A DNA stretch of 64,000 bases from assembly GCA_964352475.1 (NCBI GenBank), contig CAYGSL010000007.1, positions 1 to 64,000 of the forward strand, given 5' to 3'. Positions 26,121 through 34,059 of this stretch are shown piece after piece. The notes beneath the pieces are model-generated. The model worked only from the letters and a program-made list of their open reading frames with translations. It was not told the origin of the DNA and did not search any database. Position 1 is the first letter of the stretch. The number at the start of each line of letters is the position of its first letter. A program made the position numbers and the translations under genes. The stretch comes from JAUIET01 sp964352475. GTDB taxonomy: Bacteria > Pseudomonadota > Gammaproteobacteria > Pseudomonadales > JAUIET01.

Positions 26121-27116
26121 TCACTTAAGATGTGGAAGAACGTTCTCGGCAATATACTCAAGCCGCGCCGTACCTGACGCCGTTGATTCACCTGGAAACT
26201 GGGCCCAGAAATGAATATCACTGATTTGCGGATAGGTGCTGATCAGCTTTTTCAGCTCAGTCACTGCTTGCTCAGCATCCCAAAGTTCGTACAGGCCATT
26301 AGTAATGGCGGCATTGGCATCTGGAAACAACGGTGTTTCATCAGGAGGTCCAAACGCGCCCCACTTAATGTACTCGTTTGCCTGATACAGTATGTGATCG
26401 CCCAGCTTAGCGGCTTCTTTCTCAGGATCTTCGGCAATGATTGCCCAGCACCCCAAGACAATATTTCCATCCGCCGCCGACTTACCATTGCGCTCCAGCG
26501 CTTCGCAATAGTCGTCCAGGCCTATCCCCCCGGTAGACAGGAACCCATCCGCAATTCTAGCGGCCCTATCAATCGCCGGCGGGGCCATGCCACCCAATAA
26601 CAGCGCTGGCTTAGTGACGGGCGCCGGGGTAATTGCGAGATTGTTTACCGTAAAACGCTTGCCAGAGAAATCAACCGCTTCACCAGTCCAGGCCTGGCGA
26701 ATTATCTCTATACCTTCTTCAACGAGGCTGGGTCTGTGGTTTAGTTTTCGCTGGAATTGATCAAACTCTAATTGCCTATAGCCTATGCCTACACCAAGGT
26801 CAAAACGGCCTTTGGTCAGCAGCGACAGAGTTGCCGCGTCTTCAGCCATTCGAACCGGGTCATGAATAGGCAATAGCATGAGGTTTGTACCTATTCGGGT
26901 TCTTTCGGTCGCGTTACCTATTGCGGAAGCGATTACCATTGGCGAAGGCGTATAACCGTCATCGCAGAAATGATGCTCGGTTAGCCACACTGAATCAAAG
27001 CCAATGCTTTCCGCATGAGCGATTTGTGCAATATTATTCGCATACAAATCCTCAAAACTCTGCCGCCAGGGCTCAGGATTTCGAAAGTCGTACCATGTGC
27101 CAAAATTAACCGTCAT
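26121..27116 (-). CDS. LLM-class flavin-dependent oxidoreductase
   Basis: This 331-residue TIM-barrel enzyme of the luciferase-like monooxygenase family has FDSVWLTEHHFCDDGYTPSP, the strand RTRIGTNLMLLPIHDPVR and GRFDLGVGIGYR. The family uses FMNH2 or F420, often as a flavin monooxygenase fed by a separate reductase; which applies cannot be told. The EHHF pattern and GIGYR are close to alkanal-monooxygenase-like members. It lies between the hydrolase and the CaiB gene in the same direction. Confidence 0.86.
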   Translation of the reverse strand: MTVNFGTWYDFRNPEPWRQSFEDLYANNIAQIAHAESIGFDSVWLTEHHFCDDGYTPSPMVIASAIGNATERTRIGTNLMLLPIHDPVRMAEDAATLSLLTKGRFDLGVGIGYRQLEFDQFQRKLNHRPSLVEEGIEIIRQAWTGEAVDFSGKRFTVNNLAITPAPVTKPALLLGGMAPPAIDRAARIADGFLSTGGIGLDDYCEALERNGKSAADGNIVLGCWAIIAEDPEKEAAKLGDHILYQANEYIKWGAFGPPDETPLFPDANAAITNGLYELWDAEQAVTELKKLISTYPQISDIHFWAQFPGESTASGTARLEYIAENVLPHLK

Positions 27117-27169
27117 TATTTTCTCCAGAGTACGTTATTTGTCGTGCAGGACATAATTTGAAGTGGGGT

Positions 27170-27973
27170 CTAGCAGCTACCCAGGAATGCTAACAGTTCA
27201 CTGTTGTAGCGCGCTGCCTCATCAATGAACGGTGCGTGCCCGGATTCTTCAAACTCAACGACATTGGCTCGCGAATTGAAACCGCTCACTGATCGGCAAA
27301 TTTCGGGGTCTACAACAACGTCTTTCGCGCCGACGAAGGAAACTATAGGTACGTTTAGGCCAGCCAACGTGTCACGTTGATCCAGCGGCCCTAGTTCTGC
27401 AATTGTCGCCACCGCCAGTGGTGATGCTTCCATAAATATTTCCCACATCCATTGTTCTACAACAGGACCAACTTCTGTTGCACACACTCCCTGCGACAAA
27501 CCCATGAGGAAATTAACGCGGTCTGCGTTAATACCTGCAACCGTTTCGGCCATTGCCTCTTCGGTGCCACCGTGCGGGAAATCGTCTCGCTGTAAATACA
27601 ACGGTGTAGCAGCACAGGTGAGAGCTACTCCTGCACAGCGGTCACCCAAAGTATCCGCTGCCGCCACGGCGACGGCACCACCCAATGACCAACCATTCAG
27701 CACAACACTTGTCAGTCCAAGCTCATCAACCAAAGCACACACATCGCCGGCAATGGAGTTGATACTCATGTCGTTAAAATCTTTATCCGATTTGCCACAG
27801 CCACGGTGATCGATTAATACCACCCGATGACCTGCCGCACTCAATGCAGGAAGCGTGTAATCCCAGGCTCTAACACCCATACCCCAACCGTGAATCAGCA
27901 TAATCGCTTTGTCGCCGGTTCCGTAGTCTTCGTAATAAACGTTCTGACCTTGTTCGCGAGTAAGATAAGCCAT
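27170..27973 (-). CDS. Alpha/beta hydrolase
   Basis: This 267-residue hydrolase of the alpha/beta fold has the oxyanion HGWGMG, nucleophile elbow NGWSLGG (S96), a likely acid in GAKDVVVD and the catalytic His in SGHAPF (H246). The size and the HRGCGKSDK segment resemble meta-cleavage hydrolases and haloperoxidase-like enzymes acting on ring-opened or ester substrates. The substrate is not identifiable. It follows the TetR gene by about 35 bp and precedes the LLM gene. Confidence 0.85.
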   Translation of the reverse strand: MAYLTREQGQNVYYEDYGTGDKAIMLIHGWGMGVRAWDYTLPALSAAGHRVVLIDHRGCGKSDKDFNDMSINSIAGDVCALVDELGLTSVVLNGWSLGGAVAVAAADTLGDRCAGVALTCAATPLYLQRDDFPHGGTEEAMAETVAGINADRVNFLMGLSQGVCATEVGPVVEQWMWEIFMEASPLAVATIAELGPLDQRDTLAGLNVPIVSFVGAKDVVVDPEICRSVSGFNSRANVVEFEESGHAPFIDEAARYNSELLAFLGSC

Positions 27974-28008
27974 GTTGTTCTCCGTTATGTTGTAAGCTAC
28001 TAAATGAA

Positions 28009-28635
28009 TTAAACCGCCAGGATGCGCTGCTGATTAGCCTGGTAGTCGGCAAAAACGGCGTTCATATCCAGCACTTCAGGACTCACAAGCCATTGATAGA
28101 CAAGACCAAACACAAACGCACAGTATTGAATTGCAAATTGTTCGGCGTTTACGGAATCCCTGATTTCGCCGTCGGCAATGCCTTCTGAAATCCAGCGCTG
28201 TACATCTTTTCGATACACTCGGTGATGATCACTGAGACGAGCTCGTGTTTCTGATTCATGCCCCAGTGATTCGTACCAAAGCAAATACATAGCACGCATA
28301 TAGTCGGCCTCAAGTTTGAGGAAGTCACGCAGCGCATCGCCGGCCGCTTGCAAGGCAGCCAGACCTTTTAAGTCGCCAATGTATTCGCCGAGGTGTGCCT
28401 TCCATAAGCCGTCAAAGTAAATAAATAACTCCGCGAGCAAGCCGTCTTTTGAACCAAAGCGATAGTTAGCAAGACCGCGACTGTAACCGGCCAGTTCGCC
28501 TATTTCTTTCAAGGTGGTTTTCTGGGTACCGCGTTCATTGATCAGGCTAATAGCCGCAGCAAACATGCGCTGATCAGACAAGGCCGTTCGTTCTGCCTGA
28601 GTAAGGCGCACTTTCTTAGTAATAGGTTTAGTCAT
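28009..28635 (-). CDS. TetR-family transcriptional regulator
   Basis: This 208-residue TetR protein has the DNA-binding domain at about 12-60 (GTQKTTLKEIGELAGYSRGL) and a helical ligand domain. It is the first of a likely unit TetR-hydrolase-LLM-CaiB. No palindrome is evident in the 56 bp upstream, so self-regulation is unclear. It is one of two regulators in the window (with the one at 31835) that could bind the ACAGT-type operators. Confidence 0.87.
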   Translation of the reverse strand: MTKPITKKVRLTQAERTALSDQRMFAAAISLINERGTQKTTLKEIGELAGYSRGLANYRFGSKDGLLAELFIYFDGLWKAHLGEYIGDLKGLAALQAAGDALRDFLKLEADYMRAMYLLWYESLGHESETRARLSDHHRVYRKDVQRWISEGIADGEIRDSVNAEQFAIQYCAFVFGLVYQWLVSPEVLDMNAVFADYQANQQRILAV

Positions 28636-28691
28636 GAATAGGGAGCATTATCGAACAGACCGAAGTATACATTGAGCAGTCGCAACTATGG

Positions 28692-29726
28692 TTACCATTC
28701 GCCGTTTGCCGCCATAGCGGCCTCTTCCAACAAAGCAGGCACATCGTACTTAAGCCCTTTGGCGTATTCGGTGTCCACCGTGCCCTGGCAATACAATTCA
28801 TAAGCACCTTCTACGATGGCGGCCAAACGCCAAAAAGCGAAACACATATAGAAGTCGAGGTGCTCCAGAGAAATGCCAGTTGCATTAGCCCATCGCTCAG
28901 CAAGCTGACGCCTGCCAAGAATGCCTTCTCGCCGGCTAACGGCCTGCACATGTGCAAATCCAGGAGGCGATACTTTGCGCTCTCCCCAAAACATCAACAA
29001 CAAAGCAAGATCAGTGACCGGGTCGCCAATAGTTGATAACTCCCAGTCAATCACTGCAGCCAGCTCCGGCTGTTCTTTCCGGCACAGTGTGTTATCCAGA
29101 TGATAGTCACCGTGCACAACACGGCTCTCGCAGTCGGCCGGAATGTTGGCTAACAACCATTGCCCTAACCGCTCTATTTCAGGAAGTTCGCGCACGCCAC
29201 CGTTCGCACGAATTTTTAACCAGCGTTCGATTTGCCGCTGCAGAAAATTATCCGGGTTTCCAAAAGACAGCAAGCCACGCTCTTGCCAAGGTACACAATG
29301 AAGTTTTGCCAGCTCATCCACTAACTGCTCGCCCAGGGCGTTCACTGCAGATGCATCCTGAGCGTAGGCTTCGGGCAAAGTCTCTGTGATGGATACACCA
29401 TCGATCATCGACACCAGTAGAAAAGGTCTGCCAATCACAGTGGCGTCATCACACCAGCGAACAACCTCAGGCACTCGCACATGACCTTGCAACGCAGCCA
29501 TCACAATCGCTTCGCGCTCTATTCCGCGGTGTGCTTTGGGCGAAATGGTATCCGCCGGTGGTGTACGCAGCACTAAGGGCCCTTTATCGCTATTCAGTCG
29601 CAAAGTAAGGTTGGAATTACCGCCAGCAAGCACGGCATCAATGCTAACGTTCTGAATACCACACTCGGCAGCCATCCATTGACTCAGGGCTAGTTCGGGT
29701 AACAAGTCTGCGTGAGTGTCGCTCAT
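28692..29726 (-). CDS. APH-family phosphotransferase (ACAD10-like kinase domain)
   Basis: This 344-residue kinase-fold protein has the phosphotransferase loop VVHGDYHLDNTL and the metal-binding DWELSTIGDPVTDLA. This subgroup resembles the APH domain found with acyl-CoA dehydrogenases (ACAD10/11-like) and often acts on hydroxyacyl-CoA by phosphorylating the hydroxyl, rather than on antibiotics; that function is an inference from the catabolic setting. It is encoded upstream of the TetR gene on the same strand and downstream of a truncated SDR. Confidence 0.84.
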   Translation of the reverse strand: MSDTHADLLPELALSQWMAAECGIQNVSIDAVLAGGNSNLTLRLNSDKGPLVLRTPPADTISPKAHRGIEREAIVMAALQGHVRVPEVVRWCDDATVIGRPFLLVSMIDGVSITETLPEAYAQDASAVNALGEQLVDELAKLHCVPWQERGLLSFGNPDNFLQRQIERWLKIRANGGVRELPEIERLGQWLLANIPADCESRVVHGDYHLDNTLCRKEQPELAAVIDWELSTIGDPVTDLALLLMFWGERKVSPPGFAHVQAVSRREGILGRRQLAERWANATGISLEHLDFYMCFAFWRLAAIVEGAYELYCQGTVDTEYAKGLKYDVPALLEEAAMAANGEW

Positions 29727-29736
29727 ATCAAATCAA

Positions 29737-29913
29737 CTAAACGGGTACGTCAAAGCGGCTCATCAAGCCGCCAAGCTCCTTGGCCAGTTCATACACAGCA
29801 TCGCCGCGTGCTATGATCACAGCGCGGTCACCATGACTTAGTGCACGCTCGGCAACAGCATGACCAATGCCGCGCGAGGCACCGGTTACTAGCCAAACTC
29901 TGGAATGGGACAT
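29737..29913 (-). pseudogene. Truncated SDR remnant (58 residues)
   Basis: This short open frame encodes the first third of a short-chain dehydrogenase: the cofactor motif LVTGASRGIG, then GDRAVIIAR and ending at RFDVPV just where a full SDR would have its LDVT strand. It retains a good Shine-Dalgarno (AAGGAAG) and an ATG, so it is probably still translated. A complete SDR has about 250 residues, so the catalytic YxxxK is missing. It starts 10 bp before the APH gene start and is preceded by two hairpin repeats. A deletion between it and the APH gene is likely. Confidence 0.72.
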
Positions 29914-29967
29914 AGCTTCCTTTTTATTGTTTGAGAGCCATTAGCATTAACATTGCGTTTTGAATCC

Positions 29968-30080
29968 GCGAGGCGGGGATGAAGTAGGTGTTTTTCCGCT
30001 CAATGGGCCATCCCTGGCCCGGTCCCGCGTCCGTCCCTGGCGCTATTCGCTCCAAAACACCTACTTCATCCCCGCCTCGC
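29968..30080 (-). repeat. Hairpin repeat family 2, copy 1
   Basis: Arms 29968-29994 and 30054-30080 are 27 bp and perfectly complementary; the 59-bp core 29995-30053 shares its sequence, inverted, with the core at 30242-30295 (motif GGGACGGACGCGGG). Only about 8 arm bases next to the core (AGGTGTTT) are shared between the copies. Overall length is 113 bp. It is upstream of the SDR remnant. Confidence 0.9.
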
Positions 30081-30212
30081 TCACTATCGAGTGAACCGGA
30101 AGACGGTCATGCCTCGATTGCTTGTTTGCGTCGAGCAAGTTTATACTAGCGCTAATCCAAGTCAACCCAACAACCCAAGCCACTTGAGTTCCCTTTAATG
30201 GCACAAAGGGTA

Positions 30213-30324
30213 GCTTAGTGAGGGTTATATAGGTGTTTCGCAGCGAATAGCGCCAGGGACGGACGCGGGATGGGCCAGGGATGGCCCTCTGAGCAGCGAA
30301 ACACCTATATAACCCTCGCTAAGC
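30213..30324 (+). repeat. Hairpin repeat family 2, copy 2
   Basis: Arms 30213-30241 and 30296-30324 are 29 bp and pair at 28 of 29 positions around a 54-bp core (30242-30295). The core contains GGGCCAGGGATGGCCC, a smaller palindrome. It is opposite in orientation to the copy at 29968-30080 and lies 45 bp before the acyl-CoA dehydrogenase start. Confidence 0.9.
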
Positions 30325-30369
30325 GGCGACAACTCCCGAGGCTTCCTATTTCTGCATAGAGGACACACC

Positions 30370-31662
30370 GTGAGCTGGAATTTTGAAACCGACAGTGATT
30401 TCCAGGAACAATTAAACTGGATCGAAGAATTCACCCGAGAAGAAATCGAGCCACTGGACCTGGTGTTCCGCGGGCCAGGCGACCCATTTGACCCGAACTC
30501 GCCGGCCGCCAAAGCCATGGCGCCCCTAAAAGAGGAAGTAAAGTCCAGAAACCTTTGGGCCTGTCATATTGGCCCTGAACTGGGCGGTGGCGGTTATGGT
30601 CAGGTAAAACTTGGTCTGATGAATGAAATACTAGGCCGCAGCCGATTCGGACCTACCGTATTTGGGTGCCAGGCCCCGGATTCCGGTAACGCTGAAATTC
30701 TCGCGCACTTTGGCACCGACGAACAGAAAGAAAAGTTTCTGCGACCACTGCTGGATGGCGAAATCGCCTCCTGCTATTCCATGACCGAACCCCAGGCCGG
30801 TGCTGATCCTGCCGAATTTACCTGTGTAGCCACCCGCGACGGCGATGACTGGGTTATTAATGGCGAAAAATGGTTTGCGTCACACGCCCGATTTTCCGAA
30901 TTCTTGTTGGTAATGGTAGTGACCAATACCGATGTGCCTATTCATCAGGGCGCCTCTATCATGCTGGTCGAGAAAGACACGCCCGGTATGGAAATCTTGC
31001 GTAACTCTGCCGTTGGCCCTTATGTGGAACAAGGCGATGGCGTGCACGCCTATATTCGCTTTACCGATTGCCGGATACCGGCAGACAACTTGTTAGGCGA
31101 CGAGGGCAAAGGATTCCTGGTTGCTCAAACACGACTGGGCGGCGGGCGCGTGCATCATGCAATGCGCAGCGTGGCAGTACTTAAGAAAGCCATGGATATG
31201 ATGTGCGAACGTGTACTTAGCCGCACCACAAAAGGCGAGCTGCTTGCCAACAAGCAATTAACCCAGGAAAAAATTGCAGACACTTACACACAGATTCTGC
31301 AGTACCGTCTGCATGTTCTTTACACGGCCTGGCTGATCGACAAACACAAGGAATACAACCGTGAAGTCCGCAAAGAAATTGCAGCTATAAAAGCAGCTAC
31401 GCCGAAAGTTCTGCAGGAAGTGATTTATCGCGCCATGCATTTGCATGGCAGTTTGGGAATGTCTGATGAAGTTCCGCTAATGAACATGTGGGCAAATATT
31501 CCTGAGCTGGGTGTTGTTGATGGACCGTCTGAAGTCCATAAAGTCACAGTAGCTCGCACGGTGTTACGCGACTACGACCCATCGCCGGATATGTTCCCAA
31601 GCTACCACACGCCAACCAAGCGAGCGGCGGCTATGGCCAAATACGGACATTTCCTGGGCTAA
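30370..31662 (+). CDS. Acyl-CoA dehydrogenase
   Basis: This 430-residue flavoprotein of the acyl-CoA dehydrogenase family has SCYSMTEPQAGADP (FAD/substrate binding), WVINGEKWF and, near the C terminus, MHLHGSLGMSDEVPL. The last segment is the position where ACAD-like proteins carry the FAD-binding or catalytic region. It desaturates an acyl-CoA and passes electrons to ETF. The start is GTG at 30370, with AGAGGA seven bases upstream. Although it is transcribed away from the hairpin elements, the nearest copy lies within its 5' region. A TetR gene follows. Confidence 0.9.
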   Translation: MSWNFETDSDFQEQLNWIEEFTREEIEPLDLVFRGPGDPFDPNSPAAKAMAPLKEEVKSRNLWACHIGPELGGGGYGQVKLGLMNEILGRSRFGPTVFGCQAPDSGNAEILAHFGTDEQKEKFLRPLLDGEIASCYSMTEPQAGADPAEFTCVATRDGDDWVINGEKWFASHARFSEFLLVMVVTNTDVPIHQGASIMLVEKDTPGMEILRNSAVGPYVEQGDGVHAYIRFTDCRIPADNLLGDEGKGFLVAQTRLGGGRVHHAMRSVAVLKKAMDMMCERVLSRTTKGELLANKQLTQEKIADTYTQILQYRLHVLYTAWLIDKHKEYNREVRKEIAAIKAATPKVLQEVIYRAMHLHGSLGMSDEVPLMNMWANIPELGVVDGPSEVHKVTVARTVLRDYDPSPDMFPSYHTPTKRAAAMAKYGHFLG

Positions 31663-31786
31663 ACCGGGCATTGCCTCAACGCGCTGCAATAACAGCGCAC
31701 AGCATGCTTGAGTAAGGCTTTGCGGCGTTACTCTTACCACCACTAAAAGACCGGCCGTGCTGTTTTTTTGATATAGTGACTTATTC

Positions 31787-31805
31787 GTGCCATTCCCAAT
31801 GGCAC
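31787..31805. promoter_or_regulatory. Palindrome GTGCCATT-CCC-AATGGCAC
   Basis: A perfect 8-3-8 palindrome ends 29 bp before the TetR start at 31835. Its position suggests an autoregulatory operator. A half-site AATGGCAC also occurs at about 30197-30204 upstream of the acyl-CoA dehydrogenase, but that may be chance. Confidence 0.55.
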
Positions 31806-31834
31806 CACATCGATTCCACTGGAAGACAAACACG

Positions 31835-32521
31835 ATGGCTGCGAAAAAGAAGGCAAGCCCCGCTGATTCCGGCAGCAGCCGACAAGCCGAGAAGAGTTCA
31901 CAAACGCGCGAGCGCACGCTCAAAGCTACGGTCGATTGCGTGTATGAACTGGGCTATGCGAATACTTCTACCAAGAAAGTTGCTGATCGCGCCAATATTT
32001 CGCGAGGTGCGATGATCCATCACTTCCCTTCCAAACAAGCATTGTTAACTGCGGCGGTTGACTACATTATCGACAAGCGCATTGAAGGATTTACCGCCGA
32101 CATTGAAAAAAACCTGAAGGACCCGCAAGCCAGACTGGAGCGTGGTCTGGATATCTACTGGAAGCACCTGCACACACGTCACTTCGTTGCCTATCATGAG
32201 CTGACTGTCGCGGCCAGAACCGATAAAGAGTTACAGCCGGTTATGAAGAAAGCGGCACGAAAATTCGAAGACCGCTGGCAAGCGACTATTCTGGAAGTGT
32301 TTCCGGAATGGAAAGACACTGGCCCGCTGATTCAGCTGGCCATGGACGTTTGTCAGTTTTCTTTTGAAGGCATGGCGCTGAATAAACTGACTCACGACGC
32401 GCAAGCTCGGCAAAAATTATTGGTCGAATACATCAAATCGCGCGTACAAGACATGTTTGACGCAGCGCAATCAGGCAATCATGACAAAGCCGTTGCCCAG
32501 TTCTTACTAGACTCCAAGTAA
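31835..32521 (+). CDS. TetR-family transcriptional regulator
   Basis: This 228-residue regulator has a Lys/Ser-rich N-terminal extension followed by a TetR DNA-binding domain (about 30-75: ELGYANTSTKKVADRANIS, then RGAMIHHFPSK). I chose ATG 31835, preceded by GGAAG, over an upstream GTG at 31787 that falls inside the palindrome and would add 16 residues. It converges with the Rieske gene, with 17 bp between them. It may control the surrounding units, including those with ACAGT-type operators (not shown by sequence). Confidence 0.86.
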   Translation: MAAKKKASPADSGSSRQAEKSSQTRERTLKATVDCVYELGYANTSTKKVADRANISRGAMIHHFPSKQALLTAAVDYIIDKRIEGFTADIEKNLKDPQARLERGLDIYWKHLHTRHFVAYHELTVAARTDKELQPVMKKAARKFEDRWQATILEVFPEWKDTGPLIQLAMDVCQFSFEGMALNKLTHDAQARQKLLVEYIKSRVQDMFDAAQSGNHDKAVAQFLLDSK

Positions 32522-32538
32522 AACGACTGACCTTACTC

Positions 32539-33924
32539 TCAACTATTCAGGTATTGATCCAATACCTGATGAAAATGCCGTACTCGCACTTCCTGATAAT
32601 TCGCCAGACTAACTGCGCCTTTGCGTGAGGCTTTCATGCCCTGCTGCACATGAGGCAAATTATTCATGTCCTGATCAAAAATAGGACCCAGTGCGTCCAA
32701 CTCCTCGGCGGCTGCCCAAGGTTCCTCTGCGCTCAAGTGGTGCACTGCACATGGCGCATCTCTCGGTCCATTCTTAGGGCTACGTTTGAGAATCATCACT
32801 TCCATAATCGTGGAATCTACATCCCAACCATTGGGTCGCCAGCGATAAATAACGTTGGGCGGAAAGCCGCCCCACGGGGAAAAGTTCGGGAACACATTAA
32901 ATACCATGGCATCTAGCATTTCTGCGTCGGTGGCATGCGAATAGTCGTGGCCGTCTTCCTCTGCATAGGCCTTGCGGCTCATCTCAGCCATAAAGCTTCT
33001 TGCGCTTTCGCCTTCAGGTACCAGCAGCTTGTCATCACCGGTAACTCGACCGGAATCGGACAACAAAGTATCTAACACTTCCTGTTCGCTGGGTAGATTG
33101 CCAGCCTCATACAAATGCGGGCTTGGCTCAGCCATTGGCGTAATACTCAAATTAGTATGATCTCCCAGAATATCGTAACGCGCATTGGTATCCGCAGAAA
33201 ACGGCAGAATCTGCGCGTGGGTTTGCCGCGCGTGGTAAGACTCCATAAACGCTTCAGAGACAATTTTCCAGTTTGCTTTGACTTCTTTCACCACGTGCAC
33301 CACTTTCACGCATTCTTCCAAACGCCAGCGCTGAAACACCTCAGGGTATGGCGCCAGATACTCATCCAATGGCTGGCAATCATCGTCCATGTTGATAAAT
33401 ACAAAACCAGCCCAGGTATCAAGCTTGGCTTCCGGTAGTTGCATATCAGCCTTCACCAAATGCGGTACGTCCCACTCGCAGGGTATTTCACGAATGCTGC
33501 CATCAATGTTCCAGGAATAGCCATGGAAAGGACAGGTCAAGTGGCGACCACTGCCGTCAGCCGTTTTGAGTTTACGAGCGCGGTGCAAGCATGAGTTGTA
33601 AAACGCTTTTATCTGATCATCAGCGCTGCGCATGATAATAAAAGACCAATCGAACAGCTCATACACTATGTAGTCGCCCATATTGGGTATGTCTTCTTCG
33701 CGGCACACCATCTGCCACACCCGGTTCCACATTTTGTCTACTTCACGCTGGAAGAATTCTTTGCCGATGTAACGCTCAACGGGCAGATCTTCATCGCCCA
33801 AATAGCGATAGCGATCCGTGGCAATCACGTCCGGTATTTCTCGAGTTTCACGCGATAGAAGCTCTGCATAGGTGCGGCCGTGACATCTGGCTTCGCCGGG
33901 TGCTAGCTGTTCTTTCTTACCCAT
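32539..33924 (-). CDS. Rieske non-heme iron oxygenase, alpha subunit
   Basis: This 461-residue oxygenase has Rieske ligands C112-x-H114 and C131-x2-H134 (CLHRARK / CPFHGYSW). The mononuclear iron site NWKIVSEAFMESYHARQTHA provides H231 and H236, with Glu228 bridging. It is an alpha-only type. Its 5' end faces the MFS gene, with a palindromic ACAGG-TCAT-CCTGT site in the shared 135-bp gap. It is the third of three Rieske proteins in the window, all different in sequence, so they probably act at different steps or on different compounds. Confidence 0.92.
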   Translation of the reverse strand: MGKKEQLAPGEARCHGRTYAELLSRETREIPDVIATDRYRYLGDEDLPVERYIGKEFFQREVDKMWNRVWQMVCREEDIPNMGDYIVYELFDWSFIIMRSADDQIKAFYNSCLHRARKLKTADGSGRHLTCPFHGYSWNIDGSIREIPCEWDVPHLVKADMQLPEAKLDTWAGFVFINMDDDCQPLDEYLAPYPEVFQRWRLEECVKVVHVVKEVKANWKIVSEAFMESYHARQTHAQILPFSADTNARYDILGDHTNLSITPMAEPSPHLYEAGNLPSEQEVLDTLLSDSGRVTGDDKLLVPEGESARSFMAEMSRKAYAEEDGHDYSHATDAEMLDAMVFNVFPNFSPWGGFPPNVIYRWRPNGWDVDSTIMEVMILKRSPKNGPRDAPCAVHHLSAEEPWAAAEELDALGPIFDQDMNNLPHVQQGMKASRKGAVSLANYQEVRVRHFHQVLDQYLNS

Positions 33925-33996
33925 TATTTTGCTCTCAGCGTTGGTTGTGCAATAGTCTCAGTTTACTACCGAGCCACAGTGGCTCACAAGCGGTTA

Positions 33997-34016
33997 AAAA
34001 CAGGTCATCCTGTTTT
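33997..34016. promoter_or_regulatory. Operator-like palindrome AAAACAGG-TCAT-CCTGTTTT
   Basis: This has perfect 8-bp arms with a 4-bp centre (ACAGG-TCAT-CCTGT). It is in the gap shared by the divergent Rieske (start 33924) and MFS (start 34060) genes, so it can control both. It belongs to the N4 class with 6373-6386, 39567-39596 and 44612-44636. Confidence 0.65.
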
Positions 34017-34059
34017 ATTTGTGCTATCGTCGGCTCGCCAACAATACAATCGATAACGA

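Noticed and set aside
28692..29726. APH gene as an aminoglycoside resistance enzyme
   Set aside because: The setting among acyl-CoA genes and the likeness to the ACAD10-type kinase domain argue for a catabolic role.
29968..30324. Inverted repeats as possible IS termini
   Set aside because: The 132 bp between the two copies holds no transposase and no direct target repeats were seen; the arms differ between copies.
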